Source: Lepidonotus clava
Lineage: Eukaryota; Annelida; Polychaeta; Phyllodocida; Polynoidae
DNA: 64,000 bases
Direction: 5' to 3'
NCBI GenBank assembly: GCA_936440205.1
Contig: OW387143.1
Coordinates: forward strand, 32,624,949 to 32,688,948
A program made the translations under genes and the position numbers. Under the pieces are notes generated by a model. The model was not told where the DNA came from. It was given only the letters and a program-made list of their open reading frames with translations, and did no database searches. This document shows, piece by piece, positions 47,421 through 61,654 of the stretch; within the stretch, counting starts at the first letter, position 1, and every line of letters begins with the position of its first letter.

Positions 47421-50400
47421 AAAATGTGTATTCGTTCATGATTTAGCTCTGACTGACACAAAACATATGTGTATCACATGATATCGACCGCAAGTAAACG
47501 ACTTTGATACTTTCAACTTGTGTTTGTTGTTGTTATAAAATTGGTCTCCGTATCAATCAAATTTCTTATAATAATTTACGATCATACAATCGAGACTTGA
47601 ATAAAATCGGTGCAATTTACAGTGCATTTATCTTATTATAATCTACCCATTATTGAATGTGTAAAAAAAGCGCTCACCAAACGTTTTGAAAATCGATTAA
47701 AATGTTTCACAATTAGCACCCAAAGTACATTATACACTGTCTATTTCTTTCATATCTTCACTCAAAATTATCGTATTTGAATATACACTCCATGGGAAAC
47801 AAAAGCGAATGGTGCAATTGCCAACTAAATATAGAAAAATATCATTGCTGTGTTGAACTGCTTCCATTCGATTTACCTTGTTCGACTGCTTTTGTTTCCC
47901 TTGGGCAATGTAGGTTTTCCGGGCACCAAGACAACATCTATTCAGAAATTAGATTCTAACCTGTCGCTGTGCCATCGCTGCTTTTGTCACCACGTGGAAG
48001 GTCCCCTTAATATAAGAGTTTCAAAAGAAACCATGATACGAAATTTAAGCAGACCAATGGACAAAAAATATGTTATCTTCAGTAAACGCATCACAGTTCC
48101 AACGCGAGAGTTTTGTCAGAATAAAATTTAAAACTGAAGACACTGCACCTTTTCCTTTGGCCGACAGGCACACCAAAGCACAATTATTTTTTATTCTTAA
48201 AAATTATATTAGAATATCAATAATCAGCTGATAATCAATTTGTAGTGCAAGTATAATTTGGTTACGGATACACTGTTGTTCATGGACAGTGTGATTATCC
48301 GAAAACGAGAGCAAATGCTACTGGAAAAAGTCAGAATTTCTTTTGAATGAAATATCTAAGAGTTTTACGTGAAAGAATGTGTCTGAATTACACAATCATT
48401 TTACATTTTAAGTTCCTGTTGTTAAAAATAAGAATGAGTACATTCCCCTCAGAAACACCCTCAATTAAATTAGGTTAATACACCCAGATTAAATCCTTTA
48501 GCAACATGTGTTATCGACATTTTGAAAATGCACTAGTACACAGACAAACTTAATTATATCAGTTAACCGCCCAGTACAGTGGCGCCACCTCGGCCGCGCA
48601 AAAGGAACTGCTGAAGAACCGTCCTAGTCGATATTGGCCGACAGCAGAAAATATATATACATTTCTTGTGCAGTCTGTCCTGTGGATCCCCATCTGCTAA
48701 AGATAACCCACCAAGGATATCACCTCTTATCTTCCTTCAAACAGTTTCCCTTTTGAAAAAAACCACCTGTTGTATACAAAACAAATATACATTGTAAGTT
48801 GGTCCGCTGGTAATCTGATCATCTGTACTCAGTGACCTTACTCCACGCCCAATACCAGCGAAAGAAGAAGAGGAAGTTCAAGATTGGAGTGGATCAAATT
48901 TGCATATAGTTATAAATGCTTCAGAAACATGTTGAGGTATAAGCCTAGAATATAATATGATTTTTTGCAAGATTGAGGCGACAAAACTACCTTAATTCGT
49001 TTATCCATGCAACTACTTAAAAGAAGAAAAAAAAGCTTGCCGGTAGTTTGGTAAGTAGGCCCACCTACACACACGGATGCAAGATATCTAGCCGGCTAAC
49101 AACAGTGGCGGAGTTCAGAAATACATCGCATTTTCGCTTCTTAGTTTGCGTGCCACTGTTCCTCCTGTTTTTCTTAGAATAAGTAACGCACTTACGCTCA
49201 TATCTGAGACATTTTCTCAGTGGCTGTTACATACAAGAGGCTGAGAGGGTAGCGGGTGCTTACCTATGAAGTGGGGGACGAGCGCTATTCGAAAGATTTT
49301 TGCCAAAAAAAAGAAAAAAGGATTTTATCCAAAAAGAGACTGGACGTCCTTAAAACGCCCTTTCGCGACTACCCACTTAGTATTAAGTATAAGGTTCGAG
49401 CTATGGTATGTGTTAAAAACATTATAATTATTGGGTGGGTAGTCCGGGTGCTTAGGATTGATATCGGTGTGTTTGTCTCATTGGGTAAGCCCGGGAGTCT
49501 CCCTCCCATAGAAAGTGGGCTTTTCTGCATCGAAAATTCTTTTCAGTTTAAATTATAAAGTAATTTGCAAATCCATTGTTAAGCGCTTTACTTCGTTCCC
49601 TCCCTCCAAATCAATACATCGAATGAATTCAATTTCCAATACACATATAATGATTCAGTCTTGCGACTCGCTCCTGCGAACGAGAATAGGCGGCAACAGG
49701 TGCCACAGCGCAGACGACACTCGAACTTCCGCCAGAAGCAGCGGCGCCGGCCTTTTTACCTACACATACATGTGCAAACGTGTTCTCCACAACTCATTTG
49801 ATACAATATCGGGGATCGGGAAACTGTGCTCGATACCCCAAAGAAAGCACACAGGCCCTTGGTTGTCGTCTGCTCGCTGGGGTCGGTTGGCGGGAAACTG
49901 CCAGAGGAGCGTCGGGGCCGAGTTTCTGTCCAAACAGCCGGCGTCTCAGGTAGCAATAAACACCTGTTACGTGTTTACACAGCGCCATCCTGTGTCCCCC
50001 CGCCGAATTAACAATGCCCGCAAACACTGGAGGTAGCTGGAGGAATGGTTTTGCTAGGCTCTTTTTGTAAGATGTCTACTTTTTGGACGGCTGTATAGGG
50101 CCCCGCCTCATTTTAGTGGACACCTGTTTGCATAAAGGGGGCGTTGTTGTAAGGGGTGGGGATCACAATTTCTGGATCATCTATTGAGCCTAGCTAAATG
50201 ACAGGCAGACTTGAAGCGAGATGGAGCATGAAATAGGTCCGCGCACCTCTTTTTCAGTGAATAAAACAGAATTGAAATATAACTTTGTGTCCCTGAAGGG
50301 CAACCGATAATGTGATTATTAACACATCCGCTTTCCAAGAATTGCTGGATCTGCCCAAGTCAAAGGACCATGAGGCAATAAGGAGGGTAATTTTGAGATT

Positions 50401-53400
50401 CTGTCGAAAGATTCGTCTTTATCACATAAGGCAATTGAGTTCCATACACATTAATTTTGAACCTCTTGAATCATAAACCGTTAATTCTATAGTATTATTC
50501 AGAAACCACAGATTTACTGGTGCTGAAAGGTCTCGATATACCAAGATGCCATTTCCATTGTTTGCATCCATTGGGCCTATTTAAAAAAACACACACATCA
50601 TAAAACACATTTTCTGAAAAAGTGATATATAAATATATAAATTGACCCTTTAACGACGCAATAAAAAGATGGATTCTGTAATTGGAAGAGGAATGCCTCA
50701 GGAGCAGTTTATCACAATTCAAATACAGAGATCACTTGCAAATACAGAAAGAAATCAGCAACCTGTTACACGTTATGTCAACTTTCTTAGGAGGAGACAT
50801 TGATGGGCGGAGAAGGTAAGATTAAAGCACCGGGTAACGTTATGTCGAACTACTCAGTAATACGATCCAACCAGACTGTACAAACAGAAACAGAATTAAC
50901 AAAATCCGCGCATGCACTGTGTCCATTTTGGCAGTAGTCACCACGTGTTTCCGGTTATTGGGTGGGCTGGACTCTGCCAACTCCCAGCATGCACCTTGTT
51001 AACTGTATGTCTTTGCGAGTTTCCGGCATGTATATGACCATCGAACTAAAATTGCTGCACAAGACTTGGTCGTGATCCAACTTGGAAGTCCACGTCACAT
51101 GAAGATAAGAAGGATTGGCTGTACTAACCACAGCGGATATTAGATATACAGTGCATATATAAAACATTTTTAGGGTGTTGCTAGAGATTAAAAAAAACGA
51201 GAAAACATATAATTAAATTGCAACACACAACTAAGATTTTCTTAATGTAAGTTCCATTTCCCTTATTGCTCAGTCACTATAGGCCTATAGTTCAACACCT
51301 TATAAATCATAGACTGTTCTAAGTTAAAGCAGGGGCTTGTCAAAACGACAAAGTCTCAATAATTATAGTTTGTAGATACAGAATGCTGTCAGTCATAGCC
51401 AGAACATGCTGGAAATGGCTGGTGCAGCAGCAGCAGTATGGTGAAGGTGAGTCAAGGAACAAAGATCAGGACAAGTTAAGATCTGTGAAGAGACTGAAGA
51501 TTCGGGAGGACTAGCTTCATTTTTATACTGCATGAACATAGGCCCACAGCCACCATCATATTGGGCATATGGGGGCCTTTACAATCTGAAGTTTGAATGT
51601 ACAATACAATGACACATGCATCCCTCACCATTGTGTGGAGGAGTATTAAGGACCCCCATACAGCTGGCAAAAACAGTTACAAAATGGATCTTTGGACTGC
51701 CCTTCTAAATGATATTATCTTATCCATACCCATAATACATTTAGGTTAACATAAGTTCTTAAAGAAATACCAATATATACCTTGATAATGCTCACACAAT
51801 TTTTATATTTATATACAATGATACCATCATATGTTGACTGTGCTTTCATAAATGCATACTTTGTCTATCTACATCTAGGACCATTTATACCAATGTAAAT
51901 TATTACAAAATGAACACAAAGTACACATAAAATAGATTCCAGACCACTCCGAACTGTTTGTTGCTACGAAACAGCAGTGGGCCATGCGCACAAGTTAATC
52001 ACTAAATAAACTTTTACTTATGTCATTTATGTAAAGATGCAAGCTAGAACTAGTTGCTTTCTTTAAGTTGACTTGTGACTTGGCTTTATTCTTTTATAAG
52101 TCGTATCTCTCTGATTCTTAATGGCAACTCAAGAAACAAACCGTTGCATTATTAACAATGATATTATTATCGTCTCCTAATTCCTATAGCTAGGTGTAAA
52201 TGATTTTGGTAGGAGCTTTGATATCGTTTATCCCTATTTTCATATAATGATATAATTTATTCACAAAAACCGAAACATCAATTGCTCATCATTCCAAAGC
52301 TTTTCTGTGGCAACAACCTGACTCATGACGTTTAAAGGCACCTTCTACCGAGTGGTATTTGCGGAAAGGGCAAAGGACTGCGGACTCCCAGACCGTACTT
52401 TGTGGTGGGGGCACACAAGGAATGAAACACATGCCAATTCCGGTCGGCACCCGCGGGATATTGTTGGACAAAACGGAAGTGGTAATTGTGGTGCCACTTG
52501 ATGGGCAATGTGACGACTAAATCAACAAGTTTACGAACCCTATTATGAGGAAAGGTCTATATATAAATAATCATCTAGATGATTATTAAATGCGTGTGTA
52601 ACTTGTGTTGATTCCTGGACCTGGCAATCAAAGTCTGAGAGCAATTAATTTGCATTTTGTCATTTAAATGTCTATAATTTTATTGCATATACTATTCAAA
52701 ATAAAAAAGGGCATGTACTATTTGATGGAAAATTGCATTTGAGCAAGGTAGTTCCACCAGTTGGTTCCAAGGAAAGGTTTAAGGTGTACTGAATCTCTTT
52801 TTTTTTTCTTTTTAGGATGGGATGGAAACTTCACGAAAGGATAAAATCCTAGGCCTGTCTGCATACGCGACGCTTTAAAACCTTTAGTACTTTCATATAG
52901 TATTAAAGTCACTTAATAGTAATTGCATATAAACATGTTCCTATCATAGTCCTGAGTGTGATCAATTCTGATTTATCTTTCTAACATTTCATGTTCTAAT
53001 GCCAAATTCTATACGGATATATAATACTAGCATGACGCCACAACTGGATGGGTGGGCTGCACACTTAGGCCTAGAGGTGTCTACGTGCCGAGCCTCAACT
53101 CTATAGGGAGAAGAGCCTCTCCGTCTCCTTTACGGAAAGTAACAAAAATACATAGTCTTCTTAAAAAACTGAATGGTGATATAACAAATGCAAGCAGGAA
53201 ATTAACACGTCTGGGCCTAGATGGAGATGCATCGAGTGTTCTTGGGGAGGCAGCGTGCTTCCCCATTTATCATCTTTTCTTTGGTAATTGCCAGGTGATC
53301 CCTATTACCTAAAAGAGGGGCAAAATCGGTAATGATTTTTATTTTTCGATTTTTTTCCCTTCAATATTACCTCCTGGTTCATATAAAAAAGGCACTTTAC

Positions 53401-56357
53401 TTTTAAGAATGGAATTTTTCTATGGGCTTTCCCTTTTACTTTTCGCAATTACCGCCTTTGTTGTCACCCAAACAATATGAGAACAATTGTTTATTTCAAT
53501 TTGTTTTGAATGAAATATTTCTCTTAAACTCTAATATTCGTTATCATTTAAACGCCATCATAGCGTTATCATACTATTTCTCCATTTCGCATGGCCTATC
53601 TTTATGCATTCCCAGACATTTATACAATCAACCGAAACAGAAGCAAGCTCACCTGTGCATGGATCAATAAGCACAAAATATTGTGAAGGGAAACTTCTGT
53701 GTTGTTTTGGCATTTGAGCTTGGGTGACCTTAATGTTACCTACAGGCTTCTTGCAGGTAGATATCCGGAATCATACCGAAACTGCCCTCTAATTATATGT
53801 ACACAGACCAGTTTGTTATTTCGCACTTGGAAGACAATCAATGATAACAAAAATCTGAAGAAATATCAAAGAATTATAGGAGGAGGAAGGGATAGTTTCC
53901 TTGTGATATTATAGCATATAGAATATTGATCATCTGTGATATTCAATTCAAAGAATTTATGTAAGAAAAAGCTTGTGTGTTTGGAGAACCAAACCTCAGA
54001 ATGGCTCTGTGTTTGATTATTAGTTTATCTTAACCAATTATGAAAATACTTGTGAAAATTAGGAGTGCCACCATTGATATTGTTATTTTCACTTTTGTGT
54101 CAGGGTTCATTTAATGCTTTTGCAAGGGAGTAAACGTTTGTGTAAATACTTTTTATCCAAAGGAATTTCAAAGGTAATGAGTATTAGCAGTAAGTGAAAC
54201 TACTCATGAGTAATCAATATTAACTGTACTGGCATCTGTGGACCACTACATGAGCTGCTCTGTTTGGCTAAAGTATCTTCATGGCTCGATAAGAAATAAA
54301 GAGCAGTTATTTACATGCTATAGGCCTATATAAACGTATGTTTTATTTCCTACTAGACAGGAGGGTCGGAACTGCCACGCCCAACATCTGACCAATGATG
54401 AATCCAAGAGGACACCATTGACGTCAGAAGGGCCCGCACTAATCAGAAACGACTTCCTCCATTTCACTTATCATTTCTTCCTGCATCTCATTAGTTCTTT
54501 TTACCCATACCCCATTGTCTAAAACTACACCATACAAGTTACAAAAAATGTTGGTTTACCGTTGCGACATACCAGTCAACCAACAAGCCACAAGTCCTAT
54601 TGTTGTGTTTACAAAGGGTCTAGCGACGACAGCCAAGTCCTCCATTTGGACGGGCTGGATGGAAAAGCCGGATTCCTGTGTCCGGTAAACGGAATGCAGC
54701 AACAGGTGTTATGGCTACCTGTTGGAGGCACAGACTAAACAGAAGGTGGAGTCTTTGTCAGGTGTCTTACAGGTGTAGCCCGCGACCAACATCTTATATA
54801 GTAGGTTTTCTTGAGCTTCAGGTACAGTGTCTCAAATGAGGTACTGGCCTTGGAATTTGTCAGGATGTGGAACGGTTCTAAGATTGTTTCTTGCCAAAGG
54901 AGGATGCATGTGTGTTTGATTGGACTCTACTTTGGCCTTACCTTGATTGGTTTAATATGGAAGGAATGAGAAATTGCTTGTTACAAGAATGAAATGATGT
55001 AACATTTGAAAGAAACATAATTTTTGTATTCATTTTGGTAATGTTCGACTATTACTACAATGAGAGGGTTGTAGTGTATGAGTAAATCAGCATCTTGATA
55101 GAATTATGAGTTTTCAGGTATAAGGTAGATCAACTCTAAAAGAGAATATCTGTTTGATAAAATTGCAGTATTGAGTTGCTTTGCAGACGCATCAATATAT
55201 CAAAAATATTAACATATCTGAAATCTATTAATCCTATTTGGCCTATTTTATCTCTACCTTTAACCTTAATTTGCCCACATGAAAATAACTTCTTAATGGA
55301 AGGGAAGTACCTCTCCGCAAGTAAGAGGGTAATTCCCTCGTATATCAAGCAAACTATGACTTGTGTTTCGTTTATTTAATAACCAACACCCACACCTATC
55401 ATAATGATAATACACAAGTCCTAATCGTTTGAAAAAACATTATTGAAAAACATCCGGTTGTATCATACACAATGTGGGTGTAACGTTAATAAATGCCAGC
55501 GGGTTTACATACATCATAGGTACATTTGCAGCATGACTAATAGACTTTCTTTTGTTGTTTATATGGGGACTCGTTTTGTTTCCTTCCAGGAAAGATTATC
55601 ATTTGAGATAATAAACCAGTCTTTGGTTTAGCATGATATTGTTGATGGCATATGTTATTGTGTTTGGTACAGGTGGTTTTGACCTGTTTATTTAGAATAT
55701 CATTAGGATTATTCATATTATCATGTTCGGTTCTGAGAAACAAACATGGTAACTAAAAAACAACAATTATTAAGGGTCAGTTTGTTTTCCTAAGATTCCC
55801 GTTGCTGTGATATATAAATATAGATAGCATGTACATACTGTTAAACATTTTCATGAACAATTATTTATAATCTTGTTAAACGTCATCATTATTGCTCTAG
55901 TGAAATGAAGAATTGGACGCAGATATACAGAAAAACCCGAGGAAGTCTACCGATTGTTCATAAATGAAGCCACATCAAAAGTCTAATCGTGAAGTCTAAT
56001 CTTGAAGCCATTATGTAAAACCATGCATGGAACGACAGCAGAAGGCACTGTGTGAAGTCTCACATGCTAGTATGTATATATCATTGTAAATAATTGTCTA
56101 AATATCACATGCTACCTTTGTACTTTTGGACACTGCTTTTTGGATTAATAGCCCAAATTTGAGGACATACTTTTAAACCTTACCAAGGCTGTTTGATATT
56201 TGAATAAGCACAACCTTGTTATTGCTATGTTGTGGGCATCGATTGTTGCTGCAGTTGTGTCAATGTCTGTGTGAATAGTCGATGTATTCAAAATTGGCTA
56301 ATATATTGGGAAAATCAATAAAACCATATTGATGCGTATGTACATAAAATGAACCTA
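47421..56357. other. Long non-coding stretch with two CpG-rich patches
   Basis: A minus-strand AGGTGGCGC (CTCF core) lies at 48582-48590. A CpG-rich patch at 49660-50040 is open in several frames on both strands (longest 173 codons at 49515-50036) with no recognisable domain. A patch at about 54350-54780 has CCAAT, GACGTCA and a GAGCTGCTC (54252). The frame at 53052-53312 looks protein-like but was not recognised. The remainder is AT-rich. Confidence 0.45.
48582..48590 (-). promoter_or_regulatory. CTCF-core-like site
   Basis: On the minus strand AGGTGGCGC, within GGCCGAGGTGGCGCCACTG, matches the CTCF core conserved from insects to vertebrates. It stands in a small CpG-rich patch in AT-rich DNA. 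Confidence 0.35.
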
Positions 56358-56361
56358 TTAA

Positions 56362-56731
56362 AGGGAGTCAAAAGCAATGTTATGTCAAAATATGAGAAAA
56401 TTTTGGAACTTCAAATAACTATGAAAATACATTCTAATAGTCGAACTTTATAGCCATTGGTACAGTATGAATTATGATAACTAGCTTTAAGTTCACTTAA
56501 ATTCCATAATACTCATGTCATGCATGCCTGAAAACAGCAATGTTTGTAAACAAACCAATCTTGGTGGGTCACCAAAATTGACCTAGGATGAGTTTTCATC
56601 TATTTTAATGTAATTAAAGTCTGTATTCACAGTCCATACTTTACCACAGGCTTAGGCTATGGCCATAGAGTATATTTCAATAGTCAACAGAATTTGCAAA
56701 ATTTTGACCCCTACATTGCTTTTGGCTCTGT
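56362..56731. mobile_element. TTAA-type MITE, copy 3 (370 bp)
   Basis: Same family and orientation as 2697-3064 and 8837-9207, beginning AGGGAGTCAAAAGCAATG and ending CATTGCTTTTGGCTCTGT. Flanks are TTAA on both sides (56358-56361, 56732-56735). All three copies differ from one another at scattered positions, so they are not recent. Confidence 0.85.
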
Positions 56732-58126
56732 TTAAATTGCAAAAGACATTGATAAAAAGAAGTTCAAATAACACGCATGAATGATCTATGATTATGTAAT
56801 TCGACGTACGTAATACAGTTAACATTAGGTGACACAATACAATAGAGTAGCTACAGCACAATGGTTTTCTTTGTCTTAGATTGTATCATGAGCCCATATC
56901 GCATGGTGTATCATATCCTTTGACCAGGAGGTCTTATCTGGTCCTTCCCCTGGGGGCCTCTTCCTCCAGGGTTTGTTTTCATCTCCCACCCCCACCTGGG
57001 AGGTGAGTGATCGGGTTTTAATCCACCAGCAGGTGGCTCCACAGGTGTTAACGTTTTAAGGTTCGGGTTACTACTAGCTATCCACACCTCCCAACCACTG
57101 CCGTAAATGTATGAAATTTTGAAAGGACTATATACATTCACTGTGTACTGCCATAATGAGTAGAGAAAAGGGAATTTCAAGAGCCATAAACGAATAGAAA
57201 GTGTTGGTTTTAACACACGGCAACTCGTTGAAGTGATCAGAATGTCAAGGAACAATAACATTCCCAAAAAATAATGAAACAAGTATGAAAAACTTGATAG
57301 ACCTGCATGTTAAGTTCTTTTCCAATGTATTATCAATGATTATCTTTCCCCCAAGAAAAATACCATTTCATTTTTTTTCTAAAGAATCACTCATCTTTTT
57401 TCAATGTGAGACCCTCGATAATTTTGATAAGTTAACACGCAAAACTAGGGGCTTTACACACTATCCTCTTGCCTGGATGTATTCCAACCCACAACCCGGG
57501 TTGACGTTACCGTCAAACACGGGGTACAGCTCTATTAAAACCGTCTGTAGTACAAGGTATGCGCATTTACCTAGCAATGTTTCACTCAGGAGTTACTCAC
57601 TTACTACATGTTAGGCCAGGCAAGATCATCAATTGTATTCACTGGTTCACTTTCTAAAGTAAGAGTATCAGAGATGTTTTAAAGTCGGGGATACCTATGA
57701 CAAGATTTACTTTGGCGCCCAGTATTCTAACTATATGCCTCAATATAGTATTAAAGGATAGATATATCTGGTTTATTACAAAGTATTTCATTGCTGCAAA
57801 GCTAAATTATAATTAAAAAACAATGAAACAAATCTGCACGTTCTGTGTGGAAGTTTCTACGGGATTAATAGTTATGAATGCAGAATTGATTTTACAATTA
57901 ATATTTTTCCTTAACTACACAGTATAAGTTCGTTTTTGTATTTCTAAGTAACTGCGTGTGAGCGTATTTGAGAGAAACAAGACCATCCTATAAACGTCTT
58001 CCAGAATGCACTCAATTTTTTCCCCTGGCTGGGTGTGGCGTCGATCAAGATGACCGTGTCATTTACCGTCAAATTTACCGGGTGTCGGTCTCCAGCTGGT
58101 ATCAGCTGTGACCTGTCTATCAGCTG

Positions 58127-58146
58127 TGACCTCTGACCTTTGACCT
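58127..58146 (-). promoter_or_regulatory. Triple DR1 nuclear-receptor element
   Basis: TGACCT-C-TGACCT-T-TGACCT: three half-sites each one base apart, so two overlapping perfect DR1 elements (AGGTCA-N-AGGTCA on the minus strand). DR1 is the established site for HNF4 and RXR dimers. It is preceded by a 16-base direct repeat built on TATCAGCTGTGACCT. Confidence 0.55.
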
Positions 58147-58330
58147 GATAGTGAACCTACAGGTGTGTGACACCCTGGAGCCGTCTGCCTGCCCTGGAGG
58201 GGGCCTGGATCCAGATCCCAACCCCTGCCTGCATGCCCCCAACAGGTGGGTTACAGGGTAAGTGAGCTTGGCTGGTATCAATACGAAAAGAATTGATACA
58301 AATCTTTTGAAGGGACGTCAGGAAAAGTTG

Positions 58331-58354
58331 GAAGCCACATTGGAAGCCACTATA
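58331..58354 (+). repeat. 12-bp tandem GAAGCCA repeat, two units
   Basis: GAAGCCACATTG GAAGCCACTATA: units start at 58331 and 58343. Related to 58695-58742. Confidence 0.7.
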
Positions 58355-58694
58355 GTCTAAATCAATGAATACCTTTTTAGGATCGGCTTGTTGATATCTC
58401 TTCGTTATAGGTTATTGCAATTTAATTCCAGGCACAGGCTAATAGTTGTTTATGTTCTGGTTGTTGTATTACAATTTGGCTTTATCCATGTATCATATCT
58501 ACCTAACCCATATCATGCAATCTGAATTCAGCAGGAAGAACATGCACTTTATGTACGTGAAGGTATCGTAAATTAAAACAAAAACAATAAGAAACAACAA
58601 AAAACAACAACTATGGGAGGTATAACAGTGACCCGTTGCAGAAAAACATCATGGGAACCTGTTATGAGCCATAGGCCTATTGGAGTCTACACAG

Positions 58695-58742
58695 GAAGCC
58701 ACATTGGAAGCCAGCTTAGGAGCCACATTGGAAGCCACTTGG
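58695..58742 (+). repeat. 12-bp tandem GAAGCCA repeat, four units
   Basis: Units start at 58695, 58707, 58719 and 58731: GAAGCCACATTG, GAAGCCAGCTTA, GGAGCCACATTG, GAAGCCACTTGG. The twelve-base period keeps a plus-strand frame open, but that frame has no recognisable domain. Confidence 0.85.
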
Positions 58743-61654
58743 AAAACAAGGTCTTCCCTCCACCTCACCCACAAGGCGCACAGGGTCCTACGTCAGGGCA
58801 TGTCTGACGGTTGATACTTCCTTAGCTGATAACAGACATGGTTGATATCTCTGAGCTATGTAGACAGGGGAGTAACTGCTGATAACAGTATGGGGTGTGG
58901 AGAATGAGATTAAGACAGTGTCAAAAGGTGGCTTGGCACTGTCGGAACCTCACCTCAGGGGCGGATCGGGGCATACGTTTGACACTTTAAATTGTATTTC
59001 ATTTTCAGTTCAAATAATCTATTTGCACCAGTCTTGTACACGTTTTATCATTGTGTCATTCCATAGAATTAGGAATTTTTCAATTGCTGATTCTTTTACT
59101 TTGTCAGGGCTAATCTAATAAATATACAGCTATCAATGTTTCATTACTGTATAACATAAGGATAAATGGAAAATTCTTGAAATTTCCAGCATAAACAGCT
59201 GCCAATGATCAGATGATTGCATGGACTGTATGCTACAGTGTAGGATGCCATCGTGTTACTGATCCCTGCTTTATTTTTACTCAATCCTTGTTGTTAGGAT
59301 CCAAGACATCATGTTTTTACATCACCCCTGGCCTTCTGTTCCTGGAACAATATAAAAGCATGGCTGCTGCCGCATGGTTTATATTGCTTGGCAGGGACTG
59401 CAGGTATATCATGTCCTCCGCGTATATATACCATGAGATATGTTGCCCTCCCTTATTAGGGTCATGTCTAGACATGATTACTTAACATTGTTTAGTCTCA
59501 GGCTTTTGGATGATCACTAATACCTTAGCTTTACCTTTTAACCGATGACACAAATTTAAAGTCCGTAATACTCTTTTCTTTTACATCGCAATTAATATCA
59601 GAAAGATTTATCTGAGGGCGGCATTCATAATTATTCCTTTGTATTGAAAACAAAGAAAATGTGATTCGCGGAGACATTGAAGAAATGTGTACAATCCTCT
59701 GAAATATTTACTACATTTCTTAGGCTGTTTGATATTTCTTTGCAGGGAAACAGTTACAGCATACCCCTTTATGTTATACAAACAATAGACTACTTTATAA
59801 AGGAAGGCTACTGGCTTATAGACATTTGATTCCCCTTGTTGATCACCAAAAAACGGATCTGATACAACCGGCAATGATCTTTTCTATCCCAACAATGAGG
59901 TAGCATTTTGAAAAAAGGTGTGTTTTTGCGAAATCAACAGGTGTCTTGTAGGGGCGGGGCAGAGGGTTGGTCTACATGTTTATCTCTGAGGGTAACATGT
60001 CTCAACATGGCTAGCATGTCGCACCTGTTTATGTCACGAGTGGCTAGCTCTCCCTCTGTACCCCCGCGAGCGACTCGGTTTGCAGGCTCCCAGATCAAAG
60101 TCGAGTAACTCGTCCAGACGCCACTAGGATCGCTGCGGGGCCCTGGATGAGCTACTCAAGGTATGGAGTGCTGGAGGTAACGTCTTTCTACCTGAAATCG
60201 AGTTGAAAGGATAGATTACTCAGATCCAAATTTGAGAAGTTTATCAAAAGGATAAGCGTCCAGTAGAGGTTTAAGACGACAGATTTATAAATTGGAATAC
60301 TGATTTTATTTAATTTGATTTATTCTATCACCAATGAACACTAGTTTTTGAAAGTACGCACTAATAATTCTACAAACAATGCGCCTACGAAAACGAACGT
60401 CTCTTAGTTGTTAAGCATCAAGTAATTTAGGTGTAGATACTGATATGCTCAAAACTTACATTTAGATATTATCCCCAAAACTAAGATCCTATGCATTACC
60501 TTATTTATGGGAAATATTAGCAGTCCATTCATTCAACCCCTCAACTTGTGGCAGCCTTCTGAGAAACGGTTCACATTTGATTTCACTCAATGATGAAGAA
60601 GAGAAAATATACAATAGGTATCTCTAGATACTAAGAAACATACATACATGCATACATACTTACGGATACCTTAATCCTGCATAAATACACCTTAATGATT
60701 ATTTACCTAATTGTATATAGTTTTTTTCCTTAATCTTCAATCTGTCTATGAAGTATGGGGTGACCTAGGGCACAGTATACCCAGGCCCCTTGTTAGTGCG
60801 CCGCTCGTAGATCATACCCAATGCCCGGGGCCACTCGGCTTTGTGCTGCTCTCTGTGAACGTGTCTTTTATCTGAGCTGCTCACTTTCAGTGTCCCGCAG
60901 ATCGCCCCCTTTTCTCCCACTGCTGCTGTGAGTTCGACACTCTTCGTATATATCAATCCATGCGTGATAAGATTAAGAAATAGAAGGGTTTTCAGGATAA
61001 GATAATTGTAATAATCATGATATGAGAAGTGTTTTGGCAGTGAATAATTTATCACATTGCAGAACTATCAAAACCCTTTGTCTGACATAAGGGAATTCAC
61101 CATACCACGGACAGGTAATTTCATTTAGCAGTTTATGCTGTGCGCCTGCAGTTTAAAAATGGCAGGTTTTGTTGTAATTATAGAATTTCGACATTAACTT
61201 AAAAAGAATAACGTGGATAAATAGGAAGGAAACGCTAGAGACACTGTAACGCCACGAACACTGGAAAAAAAGCCTATGGTTAAGCCCTTCTAATAAAATA
61301 AATTCGTCGACATATCGCACAGTGCACTGTGATTTAACCAGCATATCCATTAGAGTACGGTAATCCAGCCATGGTATGGAAAATTGCAACTTTTGCAATT
61401 ATTTTGCAGGTATTTTCAGTTACCTCGACTTATAGAAAAAGAACACAAGTGGATCACGCTCGCTTAGTGACAGTATTTTCTACTTCACATTAATCCATAT
61501 TTATCTACAGTTACTGCTAGAAGCCCTTCAACCAAAACGAAACACTAGCTTGTAAGTAAAGTGTTCCAATGATAAAGACTCTTCTGACAAAGACTTTTGT
61601 ACCGTACTGAGTAAGGTACACTTTGTGTGAAGATGCTCTTCGTCAAAGGTAGAA

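Noticed and set aside
49515-50036. 173-codon open frame on the plus strand
   Set aside because: No recognisable domain; several frames on both strands are open over the same CpG-rich patch, so stop codons are simply scarce.
58613-58807. Frame with repeated GSHIGS segment
   Set aside because: The repeat comes from the 12-bp minisatellite, whose length is a multiple of three, and the flanks are not protein-like.
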